From positions 124,001 through 188,000 of the forward strand of contig CAIOYD010000020.1 in NCBI GenBank assembly GCA_903862415.1: a stretch of DNA of 64,000 nucleotides, read 5' to 3'. Origin of the DNA: an uncultured Oxalobacteraceae bacterium (GTDB lineage: Bacteria; Pseudomonadota; Gammaproteobacteria; Burkholderiales; Burkholderiaceae_D). The position numbers and the translations under genes are program-made. Shown one piece after another: positions 56,774-64,000 of the stretch (positions are counted from its first letter, which is position 1; the number at the start of each line of letters is the position of its first letter). The notes beneath the pieces are model-generated. The model was not told the DNA's origin. It saw nothing but the letters and a program-made list of their open reading frames with translations, and did no database searches.

Positions 56774-57718
56774 ATGAATAACAGTAACGACATCAGCACC
56801 GAAGCCGCAGTCCCTGCAGGCAAAAGTGTGGAAAAAATCGCCTACGAAAACAACAAGCTGCATAAACGCCTGTGCCGCCAGGTAGGCCAGGCCATCGGCG
56901 ACTTCAATATGATTGAAGATGGCGACAAGGTGATGGTGTGCTTGTCCGGTGGCAAAGACAGTTATGCCCTGCTCGATATTTTGCTCACCCTGCGTGAACG
57001 TGCACCGATCCACTTCGATATCGTGGCTGTTAATCTCGACCAGAAACAGCCCAACTTTCCGGCCGATATTTTGCCAGCCTACCTGAGCAAACTGGGCGTC
57101 GAGTTTCATATTGAAAATCAGGATACCTACAGCATCGTCAAACGCGTGATTGAAGAAGGAAAAACCACTTGCTCGCTGTGCTCACGCCTGCGACGCGGAA
57201 TCCTGTATCGCGTGGCCGATGAACTGGGTGCCACCAAAATTGCCCTTGGTCATCATCGCGACGATATTCTGGAAACCTTTTTCCTGAATATGTTCTTTGG
57301 TGCCAAAATCAAAGCCATGCCAGCTAAACTGCAGTCGGACGATGGCCGGCATATCGTTATCCGGCCGATGGCATATGTCAAAGAAGAAGATACCCAGCGT
57401 TATGCCGAGGTCAAAAAATTCCCCATCATTCCGTGCGATCTGTGCGGTTCACAGGAAAACCTGCAGCGCAAGCAAATCAAGGGTTTGATGCGCGAGTGGG
57501 AAAAGAAATTCCCCGGACGGGTGGAAAGTATTTTCTCGGCCTTATCCACAGTCGTGCCTTCGCATCTGATGGACCGGGAGTTATTCAGTTTCCGTGATTT
57601 GCACATCGATGGTCAGCCCAAACCGGATGGCGACATCGCTTTTGACGAAGAGCCTTGCGCAATCCCGACCGACATGGCTACAATCAGCATTGCAACCCTG
57701 AAAACATCGCTCCAATAA
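56774..57718 (+). CDS. ttcA: tRNA 2-thiocytidine biosynthesis protein TtcA
   Basis: TtcA adds sulfur to cytidine 32 of certain tRNAs using ATP and a [4Fe-4S] cluster. The 314-residue protein has the PP-loop [12 protein letters not shown] (near residue 56) and the cluster cysteines in [14 protein letters not shown] and in [25 protein letters not shown] is also typical. Its tail of about 40 residues is longer than usual. Part of the SDR-folB-ttcA-glmU run. Confidence 0.97.
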   Translation: MNNSNDISTEAAVPAGKSVEKIAYENNKLHKRLCRQVGQAIGDFNMIEDGDKVMVCLSGGKDSYALLDILLTLRERAPIHFDIVAVNLDQKQPNFPADILPAYLSKLGVEFHIENQDTYSIVKRVIEEGKTTCSLCSRLRRGILYRVADELGATKIALGHHRDDILETFFLNMFFGAKIKAMPAKLQSDDGRHIVIRPMAYVKEEDTQRYAEVKKFPIIPCDLCGSQENLQRKQIKGLMREWEKKFPGRVESIFSALSTVVPSHLMDRELFSFRDLHIDGQPKPDGDIAFDEEPCAIPTDMATISIATLKTSLQ

Positions 57719-57745
57719 TCCACTCTTAAACTGATACCGACAAAC

Positions 57746-59113
57746 ATGATCAATATTGTGATTTTAGCTGCGGGCATGGGCAAACGCATGCGCTCGGATC
57801 TGCCCAAGGTCCTACACCGGATTGCCGGTAAAGCACTGGTGTCACATGTCATCGATACCGCACGCGGATTGTCTCCGGCGACGCTGTGTGTGATTTATGG
57901 TCATGGTGGCGAGCAGGTACCCACGCTGCTGGCAGCACCTGATTTGCAGTTTGCCCGCCAGGAACCACAACTTGGCACCGGGCATGCGGTGCTGCAGGCG
58001 CAGCCGTTTTTAAACGATGACTTGCCTACGCTGATTCTGGCTGGCGATGTGCCGCTGACCAAACTGAGTTCACTGCAGGCACTCGTTCAAGCCGCCGGAA
58101 CAGACAAGCTCGGCATTCTGACCGTCAATCTGGCTGACCCGACCGGCTATGGCCGCATCATCCGCAGCGAGGGCACCAGTGGTCAGATCCGCGCCATCGT
58201 TGAACACAAAGATGCCAGCGCCGGGCAACTGGCCATCCATGAAGTCAATACCGGCATCATGATCATGCCTACCGTGCAGCTCAAAAAATGGCTCGCCACC
58301 CTGTCCAACAATAATGCCCAGAACGAATATTATTTGACCGATGTGATTGCCAAAGCAGTCGCCGATGGCGTGCCACTGGTCTCTGCCCAGCCGGATGCCG
58401 AGTGGGAAACTCTGGGCGTGAACAGCAAAACCCAGCTCGCGCAACTTGAACGTCTGTACCAGTTAAATCAGGCCCACATCCTGCTCGACAACGGCGTCAC
58501 TCTGCTCGACCCGGCGCGCATCGATATTCGTGGTAGCCTGCAGTGCGGCCGCGATGTCAGCATCGATGTCGGCTGTGTGTTTGAAGGTCAGGTCACGCTG
58601 GGCGACGGCGTACAGATTGGCGCGCATTGCGTGATCAAAGATGCCCAGATCGCGGCCAACGCCAACATCAAAGCCTTTTGCCACATCGATGACAGCACCG
58701 TTGGTGAAGGTGCACAGATAGGTCCATATGCGCGACTGCGTCCTGGTGCCGAACTGGCGCGCGATGTGCATATCGGAAATTTTGTCGAAGTCAAAAAAAG
58801 CACCATCGGTGCCAACAGCAAAGCCAATCATCTGGCCTATATCGGCGACGCCACCATTGGTGAGCGCGTCAATATCGGCGCCGGCACCATTACCTGCAAT
58901 TATGATGGCGTCAATAAATTCCGCACCATTATTGAAGACGATGCCTTTATCGGCAGCGACAGCCAGCTGATCGCACCGGTTACTGTCGGCAAGGGCGCCA
59001 CTCTGGGTGCCGGCACCAGCCTGTCCAAGGATGCTCCAGCCGGACAGCTGACGGTCTCGCGCGCCCGACAGGTGAGTCTGCCAGGCTGGCAACGTCCGGT
59101 GAAAAAAACCTGA
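57746..59113 (+). CDS. glmU: Bifunctional N-acetylglucosamine-1-phosphate uridyltransferase / glucosamine-1-phosphate acetyltransferase
   Basis: GlmU makes UDP-GlcNAc, precursor of peptidoglycan and LPS. Residues 1-230 form the uridyltransferase ([37 protein letters not shown]), and about 250-455 a left-handed beta helix of hexapeptide repeats with the acetyltransferase site ([22 protein letters not shown]). Full length at 455. With glmS beginning 4 kb on, the two steps lie in one neighbourhood, though three genes intervene. Confidence 0.98.
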   Translation: MINIVILAAGMGKRMRSDLPKVLHRIAGKALVSHVIDTARGLSPATLCVIYGHGGEQVPTLLAAPDLQFARQEPQLGTGHAVLQAQPFLNDDLPTLILAGDVPLTKLSSLQALVQAAGTDKLGILTVNLADPTGYGRIIRSEGTSGQIRAIVEHKDASAGQLAIHEVNTGIMIMPTVQLKKWLATLSNNNAQNEYYLTDVIAKAVADGVPLVSAQPDAEWETLGVNSKTQLAQLERLYQLNQAHILLDNGVTLLDPARIDIRGSLQCGRDVSIDVGCVFEGQVTLGDGVQIGAHCVIKDAQIAANANIKAFCHIDDSTVGEGAQIGPYARLRPGAELARDVHIGNFVEVKKSTIGANSKANHLAYIGDATIGERVNIGAGTITCNYDGVNKFRTIIEDDAFIGSDSQLIAPVTVGKGATLGAGTSLSKDAPAGQLTVSRARQVSLPGWQRPVKKT

Positions 59114-59118
59114 GTCCG

Positions 59119-59625
59119 ATGCCGATCCGCGATTTACTTCTCTCTGACAGCGCTGCGCTGTTGCGTTTTGAATTGGAAAACCGCGCCTGGTTTGAACAAC
59201 AGATTGCTCCGCGACCGGAATATTTTTTTTCTCTGGTGGCCGTCGAAGACCATATCCGCTCCTTTATCAATGCCAGAGCACAGGGACGCTTTCATGCCTG
59301 CGTGCTCACCGATGAAACTGGTCAGATTATCGGTCGGGCCAATTTGCGCGACATCGATAAAAAACACGGTACAGCCGAAGTCGGTTACCGGATTGCCGAG
59401 TCTCATGCCGGACAGGGACTGGCATCAAGCGCCACCCGACATTTGCTCAAATTGGCCTATACTGACTGGCAGCTTCAACAAGTCAGCGGTTTTGTCAGCA
59501 TTGCCAATCCCGCTTCGGCACGGGTGTTAGTTAAAAATGCTTTCACAAAAATCGGCCTGCATCCGCGTTTATGCGTACTCAGACACGGCACCTTTGACTG
59601 TATCGAATATCGTCATATTCCATAA
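59119..59625 (+). CDS. GNAT-family N-acetyltransferase (RimJ/RimL-like)
   Basis: A 168-residue acetyltransferase of the RimJ/RimL type: an N-terminal ENRAWFEQQIAPRPEYFFS segment, IIGRANLRDIDKKHGTAEVGYRI strands and the acetyl-CoA loop ESHAGQGLASSATRHLL, then VSIANPASARVLVKNAFTKIG. Relatives acetylate ribosomal protein N-termini, but the substrate here is unknown. It begins five bases after glmU and is likely on the same transcript. Confidence 0.9.
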   Translation: MPIRDLLLSDSAALLRFELENRAWFEQQIAPRPEYFFSLVAVEDHIRSFINARAQGRFHACVLTDETGQIIGRANLRDIDKKHGTAEVGYRIAESHAGQGLASSATRHLLKLAYTDWQLQQVSGFVSIANPASARVLVKNAFTKIGLHPRLCVLRHGTFDCIEYRHIP

Positions 59626-59649
59626 AATTTGTTAACCCTGGTACTCATT

Positions 59650-62472
59650 ATGAAACCTGTTTCATTGCGCCGCCTTCTGTTAGCCACTGCCCTCCTGATC
59701 GGGTTTGCGTCTGCACTGGCTGGCACCGATCTGTCACAACCGCTGCCCATCAATCCCTTGCTGCATACCGGGAAACTGGCCAATGGACTGACGTATTACA
59801 TCCAAAAAAACAGCAAACCAGAAAAACGTGTCGAATTGAGACTGGTAGTCAAAGCCGGCTCCATTCTTGAAGATGAAGACCAACAGGGTTTGGCGCACTT
59901 TACCGAACACATGGCCTTTAACGGTTCGCGCCATTTCAAAAAGCATCAGCTGATCTCGTATCTGCAATCGATAGGCATCAAGTTTGGCGCCGATCTGAAT
60001 GCTTACACCAGCTTTGATGAAACCGTCTACATCCTGCCGATTCCGACCGACAAAAAACAAAATCTGGAAACCGGCATGTTGGTGCTGGAAGACTGGGCCC
60101 ATGGTCTGAGTATGAACCATGCTGACATTGATGCCGAGCGCAACATCATTCTGGAAGAAGCACGTCTGGGTAAAGGTGCTGACGATCGCATGAACAAACA
60201 GCTGTACCCGGCACTGTTCAACGGTTCACGCTATGCCGAACGTCTGCCTATCGGCAAGGAAGACATCATCAGTCATTTTGACTATCCGGCGATTGAACGC
60301 TTTTATGCCGACTGGTATCGCCCTGATTTGATGGCGGTATTTGTGATCGGTGACATCGATCCGGTCCAGGCCGAAAAAATGATCCGGGCCCATTTTGGCA
60401 AACTCACCAATCCGCAAACGGAACGTCCACGCGTGTATGCCAGCGTATTGACCCGTTCAGACACTGCTGCCATGGTGATTACCGATCCCGAAGCCACCAG
60501 CAATATGCTCATGATCCGGTATCCGGTACAAGCCAGTGTGGAAGAAAAAACTCTGGCTGACTATCGCCATTCGCTGATTAAAAACCTCACCGCTTCCATG
60601 CTCAATCAACGCCTGCAGGAACTCACCCAGCAAGCTACACCGCCATTTTTGGGCGGGGCCAGCGGAATTGAATCTCTGGTGCGCGGCTATGAATCGTTTT
60701 CCTCTTTCGGCATTATTGGCCGCGCCGGAGTTGAACCGGCGGTCACAGCACTGGTGCAGGAAAACGAACGTGCGCGCCAGTTTGGTTTCAGTGCGGATGA
60801 GCTGGCGCGCAGCAAAAAAAATATGCTGCGGCTGTTTGAATCGCAATACAACGAGCGCGCCAAATCCGATTCTGCTGGTTATGCGGCCGAATATATCCGT
60901 AATTTCCTGACTGACGAATCGATACCCGGCATCGCCAATGAATACGCCTATGCCAGCAGGTTCCTGCCCACCATTAGCCTGGTTGAAGTGAACCAGTATG
61001 CACGCAGCACGATTCCGTCTGACATTTCCAAACTGGTGGTCTATCTGGGGGCCGACAAAGCCAGCGAAACCATTCCGGAAAAAACCCAGTTGCTGGGCTG
61101 GGTCGAAGCGGCAGAAAAACTGCCGGTGAGCGCCAATACCGATTCCGCACTGCCAGCCAACCTGATGGCACATCCACCGACACCGGGCAGCATCATTGCC
61201 GAAATTGACAACAAGCTCATCGGCACGACCGAACTGACACTTTCCAACGGCCTGCATGTCACACTTAAGCCAACTGATTTTCAGGATGACCAGATTCTGA
61301 TCGGTGCCAACCGTTTTGGCGGGCAATCGCTGTTCGAGCAGGCGGATCGCTACAATGCCCAGTATGCCAGCGCCATCGACGCCACCATGGGTGTGGACGG
61401 ATTTACCCCCACTGAAGTGCAGAAAATCCTGGCCGGAAAATCGCTGTCGGTGCAAACCAGTCTGGACATGTACACCGACAGTGTACGTGGCGCCAGCAGC
61501 CGGGCGGATCTGGAAACCCTGTTTCAAACGCTGTATCTGCGACTCTTAAGCCCGCGCAAAGATCCACAGCTGTTTGATAACTTTATCAAAAGCCAGCAAG
61601 ACATCAGCCGCAACAGCATGTCCAGACCGGACGCGGTATTTTCAGATGCGCTGCTCACTACTTTGTATGAGCAACATCCACGCCTTAACCTGACACCCAA
61701 ACCGGCAGACTTCAGCCAGATCAATCTGGATCGCAGTATCGAAATTTACCGGCAGCGTTTTTCCAGCGCCAAAGGATTTAACTTTGTCATCACCGGTAGT
61801 TTTACAGCGGAACAAATCAAACCCCTGATCGCCACCTATCTGGCCAGCTTGCCGACGACTGAAATCGCCACCCGTTATCACGATTTACAAATTCGCCCTG
61901 TGTCCGGAATTGTGCAGCAAGAAGTGCGCAGTGGCAGTGAACCGAAAAGCACGGTCGCGGTTGTGTTTTCCGGCCCGGCAAAATATTCCAAAGAAGAGAA
62001 TCTGCGCTTTAATGCCTTGATCGAAGTCATGAATCTGCGCATCATTGACCAGTTGCGCGAAAAACTCTCGCTCATCTACAGCGGCGGTATGGCTGGCGCC
62101 TTTGACCGCACCCCGTGGGAACATTACCGCATCCGCGCCAGCCTGCCGTGTGATCCGAAAAACACCCACAAGGTCAGCGCCGCCCTGTTTGCCGAAGTCG
62201 ATAAAATCCAGCTCAGCGGTGCCACGCAGGAAGAGCTCGACAAGGTTAAACAAAACTGGATCAAGCAGCAGCGCATCGCCATGCGCACCAATGCGTTGTG
62301 GATGAGCTCGCTGGAAAATTCGCTCTTATATGGCACCGACCCAGCCGATATTCTGACGGTAGAAAAACGCATCAATGCGCTCACCACCGACGACATCCGC
62401 CAGGCCGCGCAACGCTATCTCAATACCAGCAACTTTGTACAGGTGGTGTTGTATCCGGAAAAACTCAACTAA
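59650..62472 (+). CDS. Periplasmic M16-family zinc metallopeptidase (PqqL-like)
   Basis: A 940-residue two-part M16 protease. The start at 59650 gives a signal peptide (cleaved near ASALAG, residue 24). The zinc motif HFTEH (83-87) is in the inverted HxxEH form, with the further Glu in ERNIILEEARLG (about 163-170). Two M16 inactive C-terminal modules follow; the second half (from about 550) is a non-catalytic repeat. The long layout resembles PqqL, which in E. coli degrades imported siderophore-protein fragments; that role is not shown here. It follows the GNAT gene after 24 bases. Confidence 0.9.
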   Translation: MKPVSLRRLLLATALLIGFASALAGTDLSQPLPINPLLHTGKLANGLTYYIQKNSKPEKRVELRLVVKAGSILEDEDQQGLAHFTEHMAFNGSRHFKKHQLISYLQSIGIKFGADLNAYTSFDETVYILPIPTDKKQNLETGMLVLEDWAHGLSMNHADIDAERNIILEEARLGKGADDRMNKQLYPALFNGSRYAERLPIGKEDIISHFDYPAIERFYADWYRPDLMAVFVIGDIDPVQAEKMIRAHFGKLTNPQTERPRVYASVLTRSDTAAMVITDPEATSNMLMIRYPVQASVEEKTLADYRHSLIKNLTASMLNQRLQELTQQATPPFLGGASGIESLVRGYESFSSFGIIGRAGVEPAVTALVQENERARQFGFSADELARSKKNMLRLFESQYNERAKSDSAGYAAEYIRNFLTDESIPGIANEYAYASRFLPTISLVEVNQYARSTIPSDISKLVVYLGADKASETIPEKTQLLGWVEAAEKLPVSANTDSALPANLMAHPPTPGSIIAEIDNKLIGTTELTLSNGLHVTLKPTDFQDDQILIGANRFGGQSLFEQADRYNAQYASAIDATMGVDGFTPTEVQKILAGKSLSVQTSLDMYTDSVRGASSRADLETLFQTLYLRLLSPRKDPQLFDNFIKSQQDISRNSMSRPDAVFSDALLTTLYEQHPRLNLTPKPADFSQINLDRSIEIYRQRFSSAKGFNFVITGSFTAEQIKPLIATYLASLPTTEIATRYHDLQIRPVSGIVQQEVRSGSEPKSTVAVVFSGPAKYSKEENLRFNALIEVMNLRIIDQLREKLSLIYSGGMAGAFDRTPWEHYRIRASLPCDPKNTHKVSAALFAEVDKIQLSGATQEELDKVKQNWIKQQRIAMRTNALWMSSLENSLLYGTDPADILTVEKRINALTTDDIRQAAQRYLNTSNFVQVVLYPEKLN

Positions 62473-62926
62473 GCAACATCCGGGTTTCAAACTTGCTGCG
62501 CCAGACTGAAAAAAAACAGCGCACATTTCGCACATTGGCATGACTGGCAAACAAACGGTGTGCCAGTGCGTGATAGGCTGGCATATCAGCCACCTGCAAC
62601 ACCAACACAAAATCCGGCCCGGGTGAAACCCGGTAACACTGCTGCACGGCGACTTCCGGCGCCACGAGCTGTTCAAACGCATCCAGACGCTCGGAGCTTT
62701 GCACATCGAGGGTGATTTCCACAATCGCACTTAAACCAGCTCCCACCTTGTCGGGCGCCAGAATGGCCACCTGACGGGCAATCACGCCGCTGTCTACAAG
62801 CCGCTTCACTCGCCGCAGACAGGTCGGGGCTGACGCATGCACCACTTCAGCGAGCTCCTGATTGGAACGCGCCGCATCCTCCTGCAGGGCCAGTAAAATC
62901 CGTTTATCCAGTTCATCCAACAACAT
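62465..62926 (-). CDS. Lrp/AsnC-family transcriptional regulator
   Basis: A 153-residue regulator with an N-terminal winged helix-turn-helix (LDELDKRILLALQEDAARSN; SAPTCLRRVKRLVDSGVIARQ) and a C-terminal RAM effector-binding domain (FVLVLQVADMPAYHALAHRLF). Members respond to amino acids and often control a divergent gene; the neighbour is glmS across 169 AT-rich bases holding TTCAT repeats. Its stop overlaps the end of the M16 gene by eight bases, convergent. Confidence 0.93.
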   Translation of the reverse strand: MLLDELDKRILLALQEDAARSNQELAEVVHASAPTCLRRVKRLVDSGVIARQVAILAPDKVGAGLSAIVEITLDVQSSERLDAFEQLVAPEVAVQQCYRVSPGPDFVLVLQVADMPAYHALAHRLFASHANVRNVRCFFSVWRSKFETRMLLS

Positions 62927-62940
62927 GGCTCACCTCATCG

Positions 62941-63085
62941 TGAAATTATTCATTACTTAAATTAAATAAATGGAATTATATTTCATAATAATCCTACAAT
63001 CATCAACTATTTCATTTAACAATAGATATTGCAAGATAATTTCATTAACTTTCCATTACGATAGCTTTATTCCCTGAACTTCAAT
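62941..63085. promoter_or_regulatory. Phased TTCAT motifs between the Lrp-type gene and glmS
   Basis: TTCAT occurs at 62949, 62982, 63011 and 63041, that is at steps of 33, 29 and 30 bases, about three helical turns. The first belongs to an inverted TGAA-ATTA-TTCA (62941-62952); TTCCATT (63052) and TTCAAT (63080) are further partial copies. Such phased AT-rich sites fit binding by an Lrp-type octamer. The glmS promoter lies somewhere here but I could not fix it. Confidence 0.4.
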
Positions 63086-63095
63086 GAGGTCTCTT

Positions 63096-64000
63096 ATGTG
63101 TGGCATCGTCGGCGCAGTAGCACAACGCAATATCACTCCCATCCTGATTGAAGGCTTGAAACGACTCGAATACCGCGGCTATGATTCCTGCGGCATTGCC
63201 CTGCACACCAATGGCCAACTACAGCGCTCGCGCAGCACCGCCCGCGTGGCCGAGCTGGAAAAGCAGATTGAGCAATCCGGCTTATGCGGCTTTACCGGGA
63301 TTGCCCATACCCGCTGGGCCACCCATGGCGCGCCATCGACCGACAACGCCCATCCGCATTTTTCCCGCGAACGGATTGCCTTAGTCCACAACGGCATTAT
63401 CGAAAACCACGAAGAACTGCGTGCCGAATTAAGTGCGCTCGGTTATGTATTTACCAGTCAGACCGATACCGAAGTCATTGCCCATCTGGTCGACCATCTA
63501 TATCACGGCGATTTGTTTGACACCCTGCAGCAGGCCGTCAAACGTCTGCACGGCGCGTATGCGATTGCGGTGTTTTGCCGTGACGAGCCCCACCGGGTCG
63601 TGGGTGCGCGTCAGGGCTCACCGCTGATCGTCGGCGTAGGACAGGGAGAGAACTTCCTGGCCTCGGATGCCATGGCGATTGCCGGCATCACTGACCAGAT
63701 CATTTATCTGGAAGAAGGCGACGTGGTGGATTTGCAGTTGCAACGCTGCTGGATCGTGGACGCCGACGGACGTCCGGTGCAACGCGAAGTACGTACCGTG
63801 CATGCGCATACCGGTGCGGCCGATCTGGGACCGTATCGGCATTACATGCAAAAAGAAATTTTTGAACAACCACGCGCGATCGGCGATACGCTCGAAGGCG
63901 TGACCGGCATCATGCCGGAATTATTTGGCGACCAGGCCTATGGCGTGTTCCAAAAAATCGATTCTCTGCTGATCCTGGCCTGCGGCACCAGTTACTATGC
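63096..64000 (+). CDS. glmS: Glutamine-fructose-6-phosphate aminotransferase (partial, cut by window end)
   Basis: GlmS makes glucosamine 6-phosphate from fructose 6-phosphate and glutamine. The visible 301 codons begin [10 protein letters not shown] with nucleophile Cys2, followed by [23 protein letters not shown] and [14 protein letters not shown] of the class II glutaminase domain, then the start of the SIS isomerase domain ([12 protein letters not shown]) at the edge. About half the protein is missing because the window ends. GAGGT lies five bases before the ATG. No glmS ribozyme is expected in this group, and the 130 bases upstream show none. Confidence 0.97.
   Translation, partial: MCGIVGAVAQRNITPILIEGLKRLEYRGYDSCGIALHTNGQLQRSRSTARVAELEKQIEQSGLCGFTGIAHTRWATHGAPSTDNAHPHFSRERIALVHNGIIENHEELRAELSALGYVFTSQTDTEVIAHLVDHLYHGDLFDTLQQAVKRLHGAYAIAVFCRDEPHRVVGARQGSPLIVGVGQGENFLASDAMAIAGITDQIIYLEEGDVVDLQLQRCWIVDADGRPVQREVRTVHAHTGAADLGPYRHYMQKEIFEQPRAIGDTLEGVTGIMPELFGDQAYGVFQKIDSLLILACGTSYY

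Noticed and set aside
60457-61527. 356-codon minus-strand frame opposite the M16 peptidase
   Set aside because: Antisense shadow; the plus-strand gene has a signal peptide, zinc motif and full family length.

Overview
The window reads as a chromosomal segment of a betaproteobacterium, most likely of the family Oxalobacteraceae (order Burkholderiales), possibly close to Undibacterium or Herminiimonas. This rests on gene order (rpmH-rnpA-yidD-yidC-mnmE; MFS-ssb divergent from uvrA; kdsD-kdsC-lptC-lptA-lptB-rpoN-hpf; pilMNOPQ-aroK/aroB-dgt divergent from mrcA; cyaY divergent from lptM; cytochrome c4 divergent from engB-hemB; midA divergent from SDR-folB-ttcA), moderate GC, and protein style. The genus call is inference; no rRNA or tRNA gene was seen that could fix it.

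Layout. 1-4502: ribosomal protein L34, RNase P protein, YidD, YidC insertase and MnmE, the usual block beside the chromosome origin (dnaA would lie to the left, outside the window). 4503-8363: the least conserved stretch, with a PAS sensor carrying degenerate kinase domains, a small hypothetical gene, palindromic DNA, and a secreted beta/gamma-crystallin plus glycine-zipper protein. 8364-14791: a minus-strand four-gene operon (TonB-dependent receptor, 14-TM MFS transporter, M14-type zinc peptidase, AraC-type regulator) preceded by a good Fur-box match; this is the best candidate for an undescribed uptake and processing system. 14976-19830: ssb, an MFS transporter and uvrA. 19933-27622: a CPA2 antiporter and the KDO/LPS-transport operon ending in rpoN and hpf. 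27644-29885: 3-hydroxyisobutyryl-CoA hydrolase and dgt. 29989-36847: fused aroK-aroB and type IV pilus genes pilMNOPQ. 37133-41760: two tandem class A penicillin-binding proteins. 41714-46304: cyaY, lptM, an acyltransferase, the MsrPQ methionine sulfoxide repair pair and a POT-family transporter. 46305-50752: HipA-like remnant, cytochrome c4, engB, hemB and a sterol-desaturase-family protein. 50855-55545: HDOD/GAF and receiver/TPR signalling pair, DUF2905 and midA. 55563-64000: pteridine-reductase-like SDR, folB, ttcA, glmU, a GNAT acetyltransferase, an M16 peptidase, an Lrp-type regulator and the start of glmS, which is cut by the window end.

How it fits together. Much of the window is envelope biology: YidC/YidD membrane insertion, KDO synthesis and Lpt transport, LptM, PBP1A paralogs, GlmU/GlmS for amino-sugar supply, and type IV pilus assembly. 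A dispersed palindromic repeat (three copies near 19844, 29901 and 50758) sits in gene ends; one copy supplies the last codons and stop codon of aroB. Other unusual points are the aroK-aroB fusion, the PBP1A duplication, an apparent minus-strand microgene with its own terminator between engB and hemB, and a roughly 30-bp-phased TTCAT array between the Lrp-type gene and glmS. Positions and motifs were read by eye; no database search or folding program was run.
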